A DNA stretch of 64,000 nt from Bombyx mori (Eukaryota; Arthropoda; Insecta; Lepidoptera; Bombycidae): the NCBI RefSeq assembly GCF_030269925.1, contig NC_085121.1, forward strand, positions 10,185,501 through 10,249,500, in the 5' to 3' direction. Under the pieces are notes generated by a model, which made no database searches, was not told the DNA's origin, and saw only the letters and a program-made list of their open reading frames with translations. Below, piece by piece: positions 21,801 through 32,706 of this stretch (position 1 is the stretch's first letter; the number at the start of each line of letters is the position of its first letter). The translations under genes and the position numbers were made by a program.

Positions 21801-24209
21801 GTACATATGTACTTGCAAAGTGAAGGCCGCCAATCAATCACTACAATTTATTAATATTTTGACTGGTGGTAGGACCTCTTGTGAGTCCGCACGGGTAGGT
21901 ATCACAGCCCTGCCTATTTCTGCCGTGAAGCAGTCATGCGTTTCGGTTTGAAGGGTGGGGTAGCCGTTGTGACTATACTGAGACCTTAGTACTTAGTCTC
22001 AAGGTGTGTGGCGCATTTACGTTGTAGACGTCTATGGGCTCCAGTAACCACTTAACATCAGGTGGGCTGTGAGCTCGTCCACACACCTAAGCAATAAAAA
22101 AAATTACATCCAATAAGATTGAGACACCGAAAGACACTCTCTCTCTCTCTCTCTCTTTAAACTGAAAGGCTGACTGTTTCGAGGCAGATATGTTGAAACA
22201 GTGGGACCGAACCCTATCCTACGACCAATTAAATATGTACTTCTTATGAAGCTTCTTATTCGCACAAGAGCAGCGGAGTTCATCCATATTATCTGGAATC
22301 GCTGCATTCATCGACATTGCCTTTCCAAAGATCTTTTCTGCCACATACTTACTATCCGGCTTTGGAATGAGCTCCCCTCCATGGTGTTTTTCGAGCGCTA
22401 TGACTTGTCCTTCTTCAAACGAGGCTTGTGGAGAGTACTCAACGGTAGGCAGCGACTTGGCTCTGCCACTGGCGTTGCTGAAGTCCATGGGCGACGGTAA
22501 CTGCTTACCATTAGGCACCAGCAAAGGCATTAAATAAAAAATCCCATGCGCAAATAAACTGTGGATTAAATAATAACATTACGAGTACATAATAACCGTT
22601 ACTTTTTTATAAAAGTATTAACAAACTAAAGATATTAATTTACTTAATAATTCCAGCATTAACAGGTAGTTCGAAGTATTCTAGGACCAAAGGCTCAAGA
22701 GGAGGAAGATTGAAAATTGGCCAGCCATTCTCCACTACATTGTAAATGAACTTCAAGAGTTCTGCAACCAGCTCTTCTACGGTCTGTGGCAGTTGTGGAG
22801 TTGGGGGCTCAGGCTGTGGGGGCTCTTCGGGTGCTGGGGGTTCAGGTTTTGGAGGTTCTTCAGGTTTTGGTGGTTCAGGCTGTGCAGGTTCCTCTGGTGC
22901 TGGTGGTTCTGGCTGTGCAGGTTCCTCTGGTGCTGGAGGTTCAGGCTGTGGATGTTCTTCTGGTGCTGGAGGTTCAGGCTGTGCAGGTTCTTCTGGTGCT
23001 GGGGGTTCAGGCAGTGCAGGTTCCTCTGGTGCTGGAGGTTCAGGCTGTGGAGGTTCCTCTGGTGCTGGGGGTTCAGGCTGTGCAGGCTCTTCTGGTGCTG
23101 GGGGTTCAGGCAGTTCAGGTTCCTCTGGTGCTGGAGGTTCAGGCTGTGTAGGTTCTTCTGGTGCTGGGGGTTCAGGCTTTGGAGGTTCCTCTGGTGCTGG
23201 AGGCTCAGGCTGTGGAGGTTCCTCTGGTGCTGGGGGTTCAGGCTGTGGAGGTTCCTCTGGTGCCGGGGGTTCAGGCTGTGCAGGTTCCTCTGGTGCTGGG
23301 GGTTCAGGTTTTGCAGGTTCCTCTGGTGCTGGGGGTTCAGGCTGTGGAGGTTCCTCTGGTGCCGGGGGTTCAGGCTGTGCAGGTTCCTCTGGTGCTGGGG
23401 GTTCAGGCTGTGGAGGTTCCTCTGGTGCCGGGGGTTCAGGCTGTGCAGGTTCCTCTGGTGCTGGAGGTTCAGGCTGTGGAGGTTCCTCTGGTGCCGGGGG
23501 TTCAGGCTGTGCAGGTTCCTCTGGTGCTGGAGGTTCAGGCTGTGGAGGTTCCTCTGGTGCTGGAGGTTCAGGCTGTGGAGGTTCCTCTGGTGCCGGGGGT
23601 TCAGGCTGTGCAGGTTCCTCTGGTGCTGGAGGTTCAGGCTGTGTAGGCTCCTCTGGTGCTGGGGGTTCAGGCAGTGCAGGTTTCTCTGATGCTGGGGGTT
23701 CAGGCAGTGCAGGTTCCTCTGGTGCTGGGGGTTCAGGCTGAGGAGGTTCCTCTGGTGCAGCGGGTTCGAGTTTTTGGGCTTTGATTGGAGATGAGGGTTC
23801 AGGTTTAAAAAAAATATTCATTATATATTAGCTATTAGAGATAACTACGGGAATCGTATTACTATACAGTTACTCTCACTTTAACTTTATGTTTGGATTT
23901 AATTAGATTTTAATTAAATTTAAGCACAGTTAGGGTATATCTTTTGGAAACTCACAAATCTTACCCGCTGATTTTAAATACTAGTTAATGAGTAGCTTAA
24001 AGCTAATTCAACGAATCTAAAACCTAAATCTAGACGTGAAAAATAAGTTAAAAGTATGCATATCTCTTCAAAATAATTAGAATTATTGCTATAATATTCT
24101 TTTTTAATAAAATAAAAAAGATTTAACACTCACCGTCATTTAGGACTGAAAGCTCCCATGGTTTCGCAGCCGCGAGGGCGCACAGCGTCAAAATAATCAA
24201 TAACTTCAT
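18818..24209 (-). CDS. Gene B: secreted protein with 29-unit Pro/Glu repeat, 573 aa
   Basis: Coding exons (minus strand): 24,134-24,209; 22,644-23,778; 21,657-21,787; 20,343-20,406; 19,987-20,104; 18,818-19,015. They total 1,722 nt with all phases matching gene A. A UTR exon at about 25,141-25,173 splices to 24,222. The product has a signal peptide (MKLLIILTLCALAAA), a repeat domain of 29 units of 11 residues (consensus EPPAPEEPAQP) at roughly residues 30-350, then the same carrier-like domain as gene A, with no cysteine in the mature chain. AATAAA lies at 18,761-18,766. Exon 2 uses an acceptor 14 nt downstream of the aligned gene A site, because the A-type TCAG reads TCAT here. The repeat could be a rigid, acidic PII-like spacer or mucin-like stalk, which is inference. 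Paralogue of genes A and C. Confidence 0.8.
19233..19657 (+). mobile_element. Non-autonomous Helitron in last intron of gene B
   Basis: Starts TCTATACTAATATTATAAAG, ends CTAG after a short AGCGGGCCGCT hairpin. The paralogous intron of gene A (around 6,005) is empty: ATGGATCA joins directly to TTGTTAATAAAAT. This is the A/T target and the lack of target duplication expected for Helitrons. Confidence 0.9.
20516..21520 (+). mobile_element. R1-clade LINE fragment in an intron of gene B
   Basis: Counterpart of 6,836-8,335 in gene A at the same intron position. It keeps an R1-type YADDTL (about 20,966) and GLGLEVALDKSQALLFHG, with frameshifts. It ends with the same 3' UTR stopping at CAAAATAAAAGGGCC. 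Confidence 0.75.
21863..22108 (+). mobile_element. Bm1 SINE in intron of gene B
   Basis: A 5'-truncated Bm1 with an A-rich end. It is not present at the matching place in gene A (about 9,008), so it was inserted after the duplication. Confidence 0.8.
22115..22545 (+). mobile_element. 5'-truncated LINE 3' end in intron of gene B
   Basis: Counterpart of 9,030-9,410. It encodes a LINE C-terminus (LWNELPSMVFFERYDLSFF) and the common 100-bp tail. A (CT)n run of about 20 bp at 22,136-22,156 is unique to this copy. Confidence 0.65.
22811..23767 (-). repeat. 33-bp coding minisatellite, 29 units
   Basis: Twenty-nine in-frame 33-bp units in gene B exon 2, each encoding an 11-mer of the form EPPAPEEPxxP. 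The last three positions vary (AQP, PQP, ALP, TQP, KP and ELP variants), and single units carry S, K or H changes. Gene A holds about one and a half units at 9,650-9,706; gene C has none. Because the unit is a multiple of 3, all frames on both strands stay open, which creates spurious long ORFs on the plus strand. Confidence 0.95.
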
Positions 24210-24285
24210 CCCTAAATGGGACCTAAAAATTAATTAAACAATCAAATACAATAAGTAAGTAAAGTGTGTTTGAAATGAAAAATAT

Positions 24286-24682
24286 CATCATCATCATCAT
24301 CATTTCAGCCTATCGCCGTCCACTGCTGAACATAGGCCTCTCCAATAGATTTCCAGTGCGACCGGTCCATTGCCACCTGCATCCAACGAGACCCAGCGCT
24401 TTTTACTAGGTCGTCGGTCCAGGTGGCCGTCCCACACTGCGCTTGCCAGTACGTGGTCGCCACTCCAGGATCTTTCTGCCCCATCGACCGTCCTCTCTTC
24501 GTGCTATGTGGCCGGCCCATTGCCACTTCAGTTCACTAATTCTACGGGCTATGTCAGCAACCTTCGTTCTTCTACGGATCTCCTCATTTCGGATTCGATC
24601 ACGTAGAGAAATGCCGAGCATAGCCCTCTCCATAGCTCGCTGCGCGACTTTGAGCCTTCTAAAAAGATCCCTAGTGAAGCAC
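24286..24682 (-). mobile_element. 5'-truncated RTE LINE with 11-bp target duplication
   Basis: Encodes the RTE C-terminus (VAQRAMERAMLGISLRDRIR, then GHIARREDGRWGRKILEWRP) with a frameshift, ending in an (ATC)n tail. ATGAAAAATAT flanks it at 24,275-24,285 and 24,683-24,693. Gene A has the uninterrupted site (ATGAAAAATTTGCG, about 10,770). It is closely related to the intact element at 42,796-46,048 and sits in the UTR intron of gene B. Confidence 0.9.
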
Positions 24683-25140
24683 ATGAAAAATATGCGTGGA
24701 AAGAAACAGGCGTATATAATTAATGTGTACTAATATGGACACAATGGTGTAGCGCTGACATCTATTCGTACTGACTAACAAACTTCCTTTCCACTATTAA
24801 CGGTAGGCAAAGTATTAGAAAACCGAAGATGTAGCTGCTTCGGACATATTAATTACAAGCCGTAGTAACAGCTCAAGAATTTTGGGTTAGAACCGGAGTT
24901 TTCTCAGCTATACAGATCCTTAGTACTTGAACCTGTATTCTTAGTCGAAAGTGTGAAGTTTTTCCACGGGTGCTCACGACCTATGCTTATTATAGCAATA
25001 TTATAATTTTTATACTATGGGTGCGTTTAATGAGTCTCTTGCCACTGTATACCTATCATTTAAAAAAAGCATATTATATGTAATAGTGACACATGGCAAT
25101 TAAAAAAAAGTGAATCTAATAATATGAACTAGGTACGTAC

Positions 25141-25207
25141 CTTGCATTTACTTCACTTGTCGTTAACTACACTTTTCTGGAGATCGTCTCGGTATATACA
25201 TTTAAAA
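25141..25207 (-). promoter_or_regulatory. Predicted promoter and 5' UTR exon of gene B
   Basis: Minus-strand reading gives TATATA (25,193-25,198), then AAAGTGTAG with +1 near 25,173, and a 33-nt leader to a GTACGT donor (25,140). It is homologous to 11,658-11,722. The initiator reads AAGT instead of CAGT. Confidence 0.5.
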
Positions 25208-26045
25208 TGTAGTAGTAAAGGGTGAAATTTAATTTAAGATATGGGTTCTGCCTAAATATCGATAAAATTATAGTCAAAAGAGATTAAGCCTAAAAATATT
25301 AAGGTAAAAACATATTTAATTATAATATACATACTGGAAGAGAATATGGAGAATTTTTGTTGCTTTAGGTTGAACCTAAAACATTATTTTGTTTTAGATC
25401 AACCAAAAGTGTTTATCAAATCTATAGTATTTAGTATTTTTTCTGTTAATATATGCTTCTGTACAAGTATCGTTGTTGTGGTGGTGTGGTGTGGTATTTT
25501 GATTTCTAACTACATGCTTAGTAAGATGGAACCCTAACGCTCACGGAAAGCAATCAGTAACAGTAATTTATTATCATTCAAAAACATCAAAGTATATTTT
25601 ATGAAAGTAATTGGATAAGATTGTTCTATGTATATCAGATGAACGTTTTTTAATCATTACGATAATATGTGTGCCGTACAATAAATTTACCGTGGGACGC
25701 AAAGATCATAAAATGTGATCGGAGGATTTTTGCAGCAGCAGAATTATTGAATCGGTTGCATACATTTCTGCCACTAAAACTACGCATACACAGTCTTATA
25801 GTCACACTTATATGATAACATTTTATAATAGTATGTTCTAAGGTGATTGAGGAAGGAAGGAACGAACGAGGAAGAAATACTTAGATCATTACTTTTTGGT
25901 AAGCTATCTGCGTTATGGTTATTCGTGCAGCTTGCCTTGATTAATAAATGCTTACAATAAATAATGATTAGTTTTAAACATATAATTTGAGAGTAATTCC
26001 TTAGCAACCCATGAATTCAACGTACTGGTGCCGGGACCATTGTGT

Positions 26046-29000
26046 TGCTGAGAGAGGAATTTGGAGAATGCCAGTGGACTTGCGATCGGTGTCTGCTGCC
26101 ACCCGCCGCCCGCTGTTCAGTGGGGGACCTGAACCAGCTCGTCACTAATGAACTCCGCCTCGGGAAGCAGTTCCGCCAATCGGTGTAAAATCCTGTCATT
26201 CGGTCGTCGTGCCAGCGTTAGAGACCGGAGTGGATCCCGGGGATCGTATGCAGGGTGGACTGGGAGCTCTTCCATGCCCTGCATCAGCTCCTCGCGCAAC
26301 TCCTGGTCGAGTGTTCACTGTTCACTGCGCTTTATTCAGGTATTGCCTTGATCTCATCTCTAACATCCTACCTCTCCAAATCCTTACACTAACCATTATT
26401 TTTTTTGAAACGATAGTCGATAATAAGAAAAAGTTTTTTCGGTGGACCCCCATTCCACATTTCATGTGGATTTCAGCAATGTCAGGGGCCTACACAGCAA
26501 CCTTGACGCCATACATCACCACCTTGAGACAGCGCAGCCTGTCCTCTTTTTCCTGACAGAGACGCAGATATCTACCCTGGATGATACTTCGTACCTCGAA
26601 TACCCCGGCTACACATTGTAGCACACCTTCCTGCGTAAGGCAGGGGTGTGGGTCGTTAACCGGGGCGATGTCTGCTTTCGTCAGCTTCGGAGGTTCGAGC
26701 AACGGGATCTGTCCCTCTTATGGCTACGTGTGGACTATGGGGGTTCTACCCAAGTCTACGCCTGCCTGTATAGGTCCCACAGCAGTGATGCGGGGTCAGC
26801 TCTGTTCGAGCATGTACAAGAGGGGACTGACCGCGTGCTTGAGCAGTGCGGAGCATCTGCGGAGGTGGTGGTCCTTGGTGACTTTAACGCTCATTACCAA
26901 GAGTGGTTGGAGTCTCGAACCCCTGTCCTCCCGGGTCAGGTTGCCTACGATTTCGCCTTGTCTTACGGCCTCACTCAGCTGGTGACACAGCCCACCTTTG
27001 TCCCAGATATTGAGGGGCACGAGTCTTCTTTGTCGGACCTTCTGATGACATCTGACCCAGCTGAATACAGTGTGGTGGTTGAAACTTCACGTGGATCGTT
27101 TGATCAATGCCTTATCCGTGCTGCGATACCGCTCTCTCGTCCTTGGTTGTCGAATGATGACCGGGCCTCGAAGAGTTTGGCAGTACAGGTACAGATTAGG
27201 ACGGAATATGTGAATTTTACGCATCCTGCCCATGGGGGCGGCTCTACTTTTCTTCCGATGATCCTGACGTCTGTGCGGACCGGCTTAAAGATAAGGTGCT
27301 TCAGGGAATGAAATTATTTATTGCTTCTTCTGAGGTGCCCGTTCGGGGTCGCAGCAAGTCTTGGTATAATAAAGCCAGTAGAGATGCTGCACGCCTCAAG
27401 CGGCCCACATAAGTGGCATGGAATGATGCTAGGAGACGCCAGGACTCCGACATTTCGGAGAAAAGGCGAAAATTTAACATCATCTCTAGGTCCTATAAGA
27501 GGACTATACCCAAGGCGAAGTCGGAGCACGTTGCCAGAATAAGTGAGCAACTGAAAAGCTATCTATCCCTCTAGGAGCCGTGCTTTGTGGTCGCTTGCTA
27601 AGGCTGCAGAAGGCAAAATCTACAGGTCTTGTCTCTCCCAGCACGACGTAAGTCCAATGACAGTCTGGCCCATATTGCGAAAGAAAATACTGACTTTCTG
27701 GTCAAACTCTTCGCCTCGAACTCCACTATAGATGAGGGGGTTGCCACACTACCCAGCATCTTCTGGTTTGATAGCTATGTCTCTGTGATCTGCTTTACAC
27801 AGTGTGTAGTCAGGCGGGGCCTCCAGGCCCTGGATGACCATAAGTCGAGTGGGCCAGATTGCATCCCTGCAGTGGGTTTGAAAACGTGCGCCCCTGACTT
27901 CACACCTGCGCTAACGCGTTTGTATCGTCTCTCGTATAGTATTAACAGGGTGCCATCTTTATGGAAGACCGCCCACGTTCACCCTATCCCCAAGAAAGGT
28001 GACCGGTCGGATCCATCGAGCTTAGGTCTATCGCGATAACTTCCTTGCTTTACAAGGTGATGGAGCGAATAATAAATACACAACTCCTGAAGTATCTTGA
28101 GGATCGCCAGCTGATCAGTGACCGACAGTACGGTTTCCGTCACGATCGCTCAGCCGGCGATCTTCTTGTATACATTACTCACAGGTGGGCTAAAGCCTTG
28201 GAGAGCAAGGGCGAGGCTCTTGCTGCGAGGCCTTGGCGAAGGTCTTCGACAGGATTTGGCTTAGGGCACTTCTTTCGAAGTTACCATCTTACGGAATCCC
28301 CGAGGGACTCTGCAAGTGGATCTCTAGCTTTTTGGAAGGGTGAAGCCTCACGGTTGTTCTAAACATGACTGCTCTGATACCATGAGCATTAACGGTGGAG
28401 TTCCACAAAGTTCGGTGCTCTCCCCCACGCTTTTCATCCTGTATATCAATGATATGCTATCTATTAATGGTATGCATTGTTATGCAGATGACGGCACGGG
28501 CGATGCGCGATAGTATCGGCCATCAGAGTCTTGCTCGGAGCGTGATGCAAGAGAGACGATCTAAACTTGTGTCTGAAGTGGAGAACTCTTTGGGGCGAGT
28601 CTACGAGCGGGGTGAATTGAACTTAGTTCAATTCAACCCATTGAAGACACAAGTTTGCGCGCTCACTGCGAAGACAGACCCCTTTGTCATGGTGCCACAA
28701 TTTTAAGGAGTATCCCTGCAACCTTCCACGAGTAACGGGATACTTGGGGTCTCCATTTTGAGCGATGTCCAGTTTTGAAGTCATTTGGGGAGCAAAGCCA
28801 ACTTGGCGTCAAAAATGCTGGAGTCCTCTACAGAGCGAAGCGGTACGTCACGCCTGGATAAAGACTCTTGCTTTATAAAGCACAAGTCCAGCCTCGCATA
28901 GAGTATTGTTCCCAAATACCAGCTACTTCCATTTGACTCCATACAGAAGAGGGCCGTTTGGATTGTCGATAATCCCGTTCTGACGGATCGTTTGAAACCC

Positions 29001-29504
29001 TGGGTCTGCGGAGGGACTTCGCTTCTTTTTTTTTTTTTTATTGCTTAGATGGGTGGACGAGCTCGCAGCCCACCTGGTGTTAAGTGGTTACTGGAGCCCA
29101 TAGACATCCACAACGCAAATGCGGCACCCACCCTGAGATACAAGTGCCAAGGTCTCAAGTATAGTTACAACGGCTGCCCCACCCTTCAAACCGAAACGCA
29201 TTACTGCTTCACGGCAGAAATAGGCAGGGTGGTGGTACCCACCCGCGCGGACTCACAAGAGGTCCTACCACCAGTAATTACGCAAATTATAATTTTGCGG
29301 GTTTCATTTTTATTACACGATGTTATTCCTTCACCGTGGAAGTCAATCGTGAACATTTGTTGAGTACGTATTTCATTAGAGAAGTTGGTACCCGCCTGCG
29401 GGATTCGAACGCCGGTGCATCGCTCAACACGAATGCACCGGACGTCTTATCCGTTAGGCCACGACGACTCTCTGCATTTTGTACCGTACGTTCCATGGTG
29501 AGTG
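26046..29504 (+). mobile_element. Jockey-clade LINE, degenerate, near full length
   Basis: An AP-type endonuclease region at about 26,460-27,130 (VVLGDFNAHYQEW and a later SFDQ/RAAIPLSRP block), then RT pieces at 27,800-28,500 (LDDHKSSGPDCIPA, LLYKVMERIINTQ, YGFRHDRSAGD) and a C-terminal part to 28,975. At least four frameshifts or stops break it. A full-length Bm1 splits it at 29,028-29,467, and the LINE resumes with CTCTGCATTTTGTACCG and ends at about 29,504. A deleted sister copy is at 12,795-13,065. Confidence 0.75.
29028..29467 (-). mobile_element. Full-length Bm1 SINE nested in a LINE
   Basis: A complete minus-oriented Bm1 from the A-run (29,028) through the body to the tRNA-like head, with B box (complement of GTTCGAATCCCGC near 29,405) and A box near 29,455. 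Removing it rejoins the Jockey reading frame. Confidence 0.9.
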
Positions 29505-29514
29505 TATAATATAA

Positions 29515-30880
29515 TTAGTATTACAGAATCGAGTTTGTTCACGATTCCTAAATCACATCGCATTGAAATTTAGTGGATTAGGTGATAAGATACCTGAGAA
29601 TATTTTAGAAAATATAATAACATGATAATCAAAAATTGATTAAGTAGCATTTTACCATTATCAATACGAACACAATCGTCGATTCAGATTGATAGATTAG
29701 ATACTTATTGCTTAGGTTGGTGGTCGACTGTGAGCTCATCCGTCAGGTTTAGTAATTTTTTTCCCAACTATTTTACTAGAATAGGTTATTCTAGATTCAC
29801 TAACTGGAACTAGTAGGTGAGGTCACGGGGCTCAAACCGGGAGTATTGCTAACACTGGTCCTAGCAAGAGCAGTGGTTCGCAGAATCTACCACCGTATCG
29901 GAATCATGACCCACTGAGAAGATCCGGAGAGAAACCCAGTAGGCTGTGTCTATGGGTTAATTTATTCGTCGAGCCCTTCGTCGCAAGCGACGGATTCGAC
30001 GAGGACGGTGACCGGGTTTTAGCATTGGAGAAGGAAGTCGGAGTCGTATAACTTTTTCTCCTATTTGATTGTCAGTAAGATATTACGAATGTAAGGATCA
30101 ATTGGCCTAAAGCCAAATCCAACTGACATTAAGTTCGGATACGGTACTTTTTAGGGCCTTTGAAAGTAGGCGAACTTATTGCCCGTCTGACGGTAAGTGG
30201 TCCCTGAAGTTCGGCAATGCCAAGGGAACCGTTAAGCCTATTGCTTAGGACTATTTGTTCCTTTTATTATCCTGTTACACTGGACAATAATGAGTAGGTT
30301 TATTACTGATGGTAGGACGTCTTGTGAGTCCGCACGGGTAGATATCATCACCCTGCCTATTTCTGCCGTGAAGCAAGCAATAATGCGTTTCGCTTTGAAG
30401 GGTTGATATTTCGTTAACATTCAAAATACTTTTGTGGACAATGAAGTCTCCCACTCCCGTTGCTCGAACGCTTTTCAGTTGCAGATCCAAACTGAAAGAC
30501 AGTAGGTATTGTTATAAAGATCTTTGGTTTTAAAGTATACCTACATTTAGTTCGAAATGTACATTTAATAAACACACATACAATTGATCGTTTATGGAAT
30601 AATATGTAATCTGAAAAAGCTTACTTTAGTTTTTTCGTTGTTGGATAGCCACGTAATTTTGTTGGATAGCCACCGCTCTGACTATTTCTGCCGTGAAGCG
30701 GTAATGGGTTTCGGCTTGAAGGGTTGGTCAGCCGTTGTAACTATACTGAGACCTTAGGACTCATACCTAAAGGTGGGTGGCGGCATTTACGTTGTAGATG
30801 TCTATGGGCTCTGGTAACCATTCAATACCATGTGGGTGGGCTGTGAGCTCGTCCACCCAACTATAAATAAATAAAAACAT
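29515..30880. repeat. Duplicated module E, copy 2
   Basis: Matches 13,540-14,340 but is longer. It has the same minus-oriented BMC1 tail (about 29,700-30,050), plus two Bm1 fragments (30,294-30,405 and 30,660-30,870) and an orphan piece of gene C (30,408-30,650) that copy 1 lacks. Confidence 0.7.
30408..30491 (-). pseudogene. Orphan partial copy of gene C exon (central domain)
   Basis: Nearly identical to 35,805-35,886 of gene C, encoding a version of LDLQLK..A.GVGDF.VHKSI and LNVNEIS. It keeps the splice acceptor and about 150 bp of upstream intron (to about 30,650). The exon's downstream half is missing and is replaced at 30,408 by a Bm1 fragment. The flanking intron and Bm1 of gene C (36,055-36,270) are also represented, so this is a DNA-level duplicate and not a processed copy. 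No neighbouring exons are present. Confidence 0.85.
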
Positions 30881-30889
30881 ATATGTGAA

Positions 30890-32270
30890 TATTGTTTGGG
30901 TTAAGCTGGCAGACTGTTGCTATTTCGGCACAGAGAACGGTCTTCTTAAGCTGCGATTCCGCAAAGAAGATATAGGGCAAACAGCAAAGACAAATATTTG
31001 AATGCTGGCTCGCTTTGATTGGCGTTTTATAGATTTTTTCCATGGAAAAATCACGTACAAGGTACAAAATAATTCTCATGACATAAAATGTTTAAACAAA
31101 ACTCGGACTACTTAGAGCTTGCATGTCCTGACGAGGACATGTTTCAAGAAAACTTGACAAAGTAATTAACGATTTCCCAAACGCTTTAAATTTGGGAATA
31201 TGTATAGCATTTTTGTCATTCGTAATTGAATAGGAACTATTTATAGTTAAAATACTAAAAATGAAAAATAGCAGTTTTGCGTATAATTGAAATAAAGCCT
31301 TAAAACTACTTTGTATTAAAAAGTTTTTAATTTTTTTAATAAAAACAACTGTAGTAAAGTCGTTTCATAATCGGGGATGCCAATTTGAAGGTGGTAATCT
31401 TCCTTAAGCGTCGGCAAGAAGGAAACTTATAAAAGAGACTTGATTCACTTTTGACTGTTTAGTATTTTCTGCGGTCGTCTGCGAAATCACGTTGCCACCC
31501 ATCTTGGGAAATAAGGTCGAAGTTTCAATTGTGTTGTATTAAGACTAGCCCATCCTTCAAATCAGAAAACATGACTGCTTCGTGATAGAAATAGACGGGA
31601 CATCTATCACCAACCTACACGTGCAGACAATACACCCTCTCTACCACTAGTAAAGTGCAGTTGACGATCGCATTACACTTGGATATTAGTCAGAGAACGC
31701 CACCGCGTTGCCCATTCTCCGGATAATTGCTTACTCGTCTTTAACGCCACCCACAGCACTTTACAATATCGCTTTGTAAAGTTTCTAATAGTGATTTAAT
31801 ATTGATCTTCATTACGCACAATCTGTTACTAGAAGTGCCTTAGACAAACTAAAAGCAATTGTTGTAAAAGCCTATGATTTAATTTTGTTTTGTTAACTTC
31901 GTCAAAATGTTTGTAGGAGTATGATACCTCGTCCCACTTAGCTGACTAGATAGTTTTAGTAGTATTCAGGGCGGGGTATTTTTATTCCCCTCATAATCAT
32001 TTTTTTTAGTATGGGACATTTGATATGATGCAGTCTACCACACCAAACACTAGTTTGGTATCACCATCCTCTCTATTTCTGCTGAGTAGAAGTCATTCGT
32101 TCGTGTTGGTGGTTGCGACAGTCGTAATATTATGAAGACTAATCGTGGAATGATTATAATTGAATGGTCCTTGAGTTCATTCACCGTAACAGATATTCCT
32201 AAGTTATTACTTCCGGGATTATTACTCTTATTCAAGTGTCATCTTCTAACCACTCTAGAGACACTTTAGT
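30890..32270. repeat. Duplicated module S, copy 3
   Basis: Homologous to 14,340-16,085 and to the outer parts of 1-2,085. It ends about 450 bp from the 3' end of gene C. There is no coding evidence. Confidence 0.75.
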
Positions 32271-32706
32271 TTTTGCATGCGATATGTTTGTATCCTACTC
32301 GGGCCTAATAGTTGTCACAGCTTCCACGTATCAAAAAAAGTCTTTATTCAAACAAGTCCTTTCACGCGTCTTCCAATCGTTATAATTTTTAAGATATTTA
32401 AAGTATCAATTTTCCTAACCTATCATGCTTAGAGATACAGCTAAGAATTGGCCAGTTGTTATGACTACATTAAAACCTTACTTGTAGAAGGACATTTCAT
32501 AGTGCTTTGAATAAACCGCTGAGTACATGTAGAACACATAGAGAGAAGAATTCTGTAAATCAGCGCAGTAGTTCCAGAACATAGCGACTTACTCAGCTCC
32601 GGGTGTCACGGTAAAAAAATTACGGGATCATTTCAACCAATTCTTTAATGGAAGATAAGTAAAACAGAACATAAGAAACAAATCTTTTTATTGGGCGAAC
32701 TCAAAA

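Noticed and set aside
22746..23741. Three long plus-strand open frames (Gly/Ser/Cys-rich, Val/Leu-rich and Trp/Cys/Arg-rich), resembling silk or chorion proteins
   Set aside because: They are antisense frames of the 33-bp coding repeat of gene B. A unit length divisible by three without stops keeps every frame open.
22811..23767. CRISPR-like regular repeat array
   Set aside because: Contiguous 33-bp coding units without spacers, in a eukaryotic exon.
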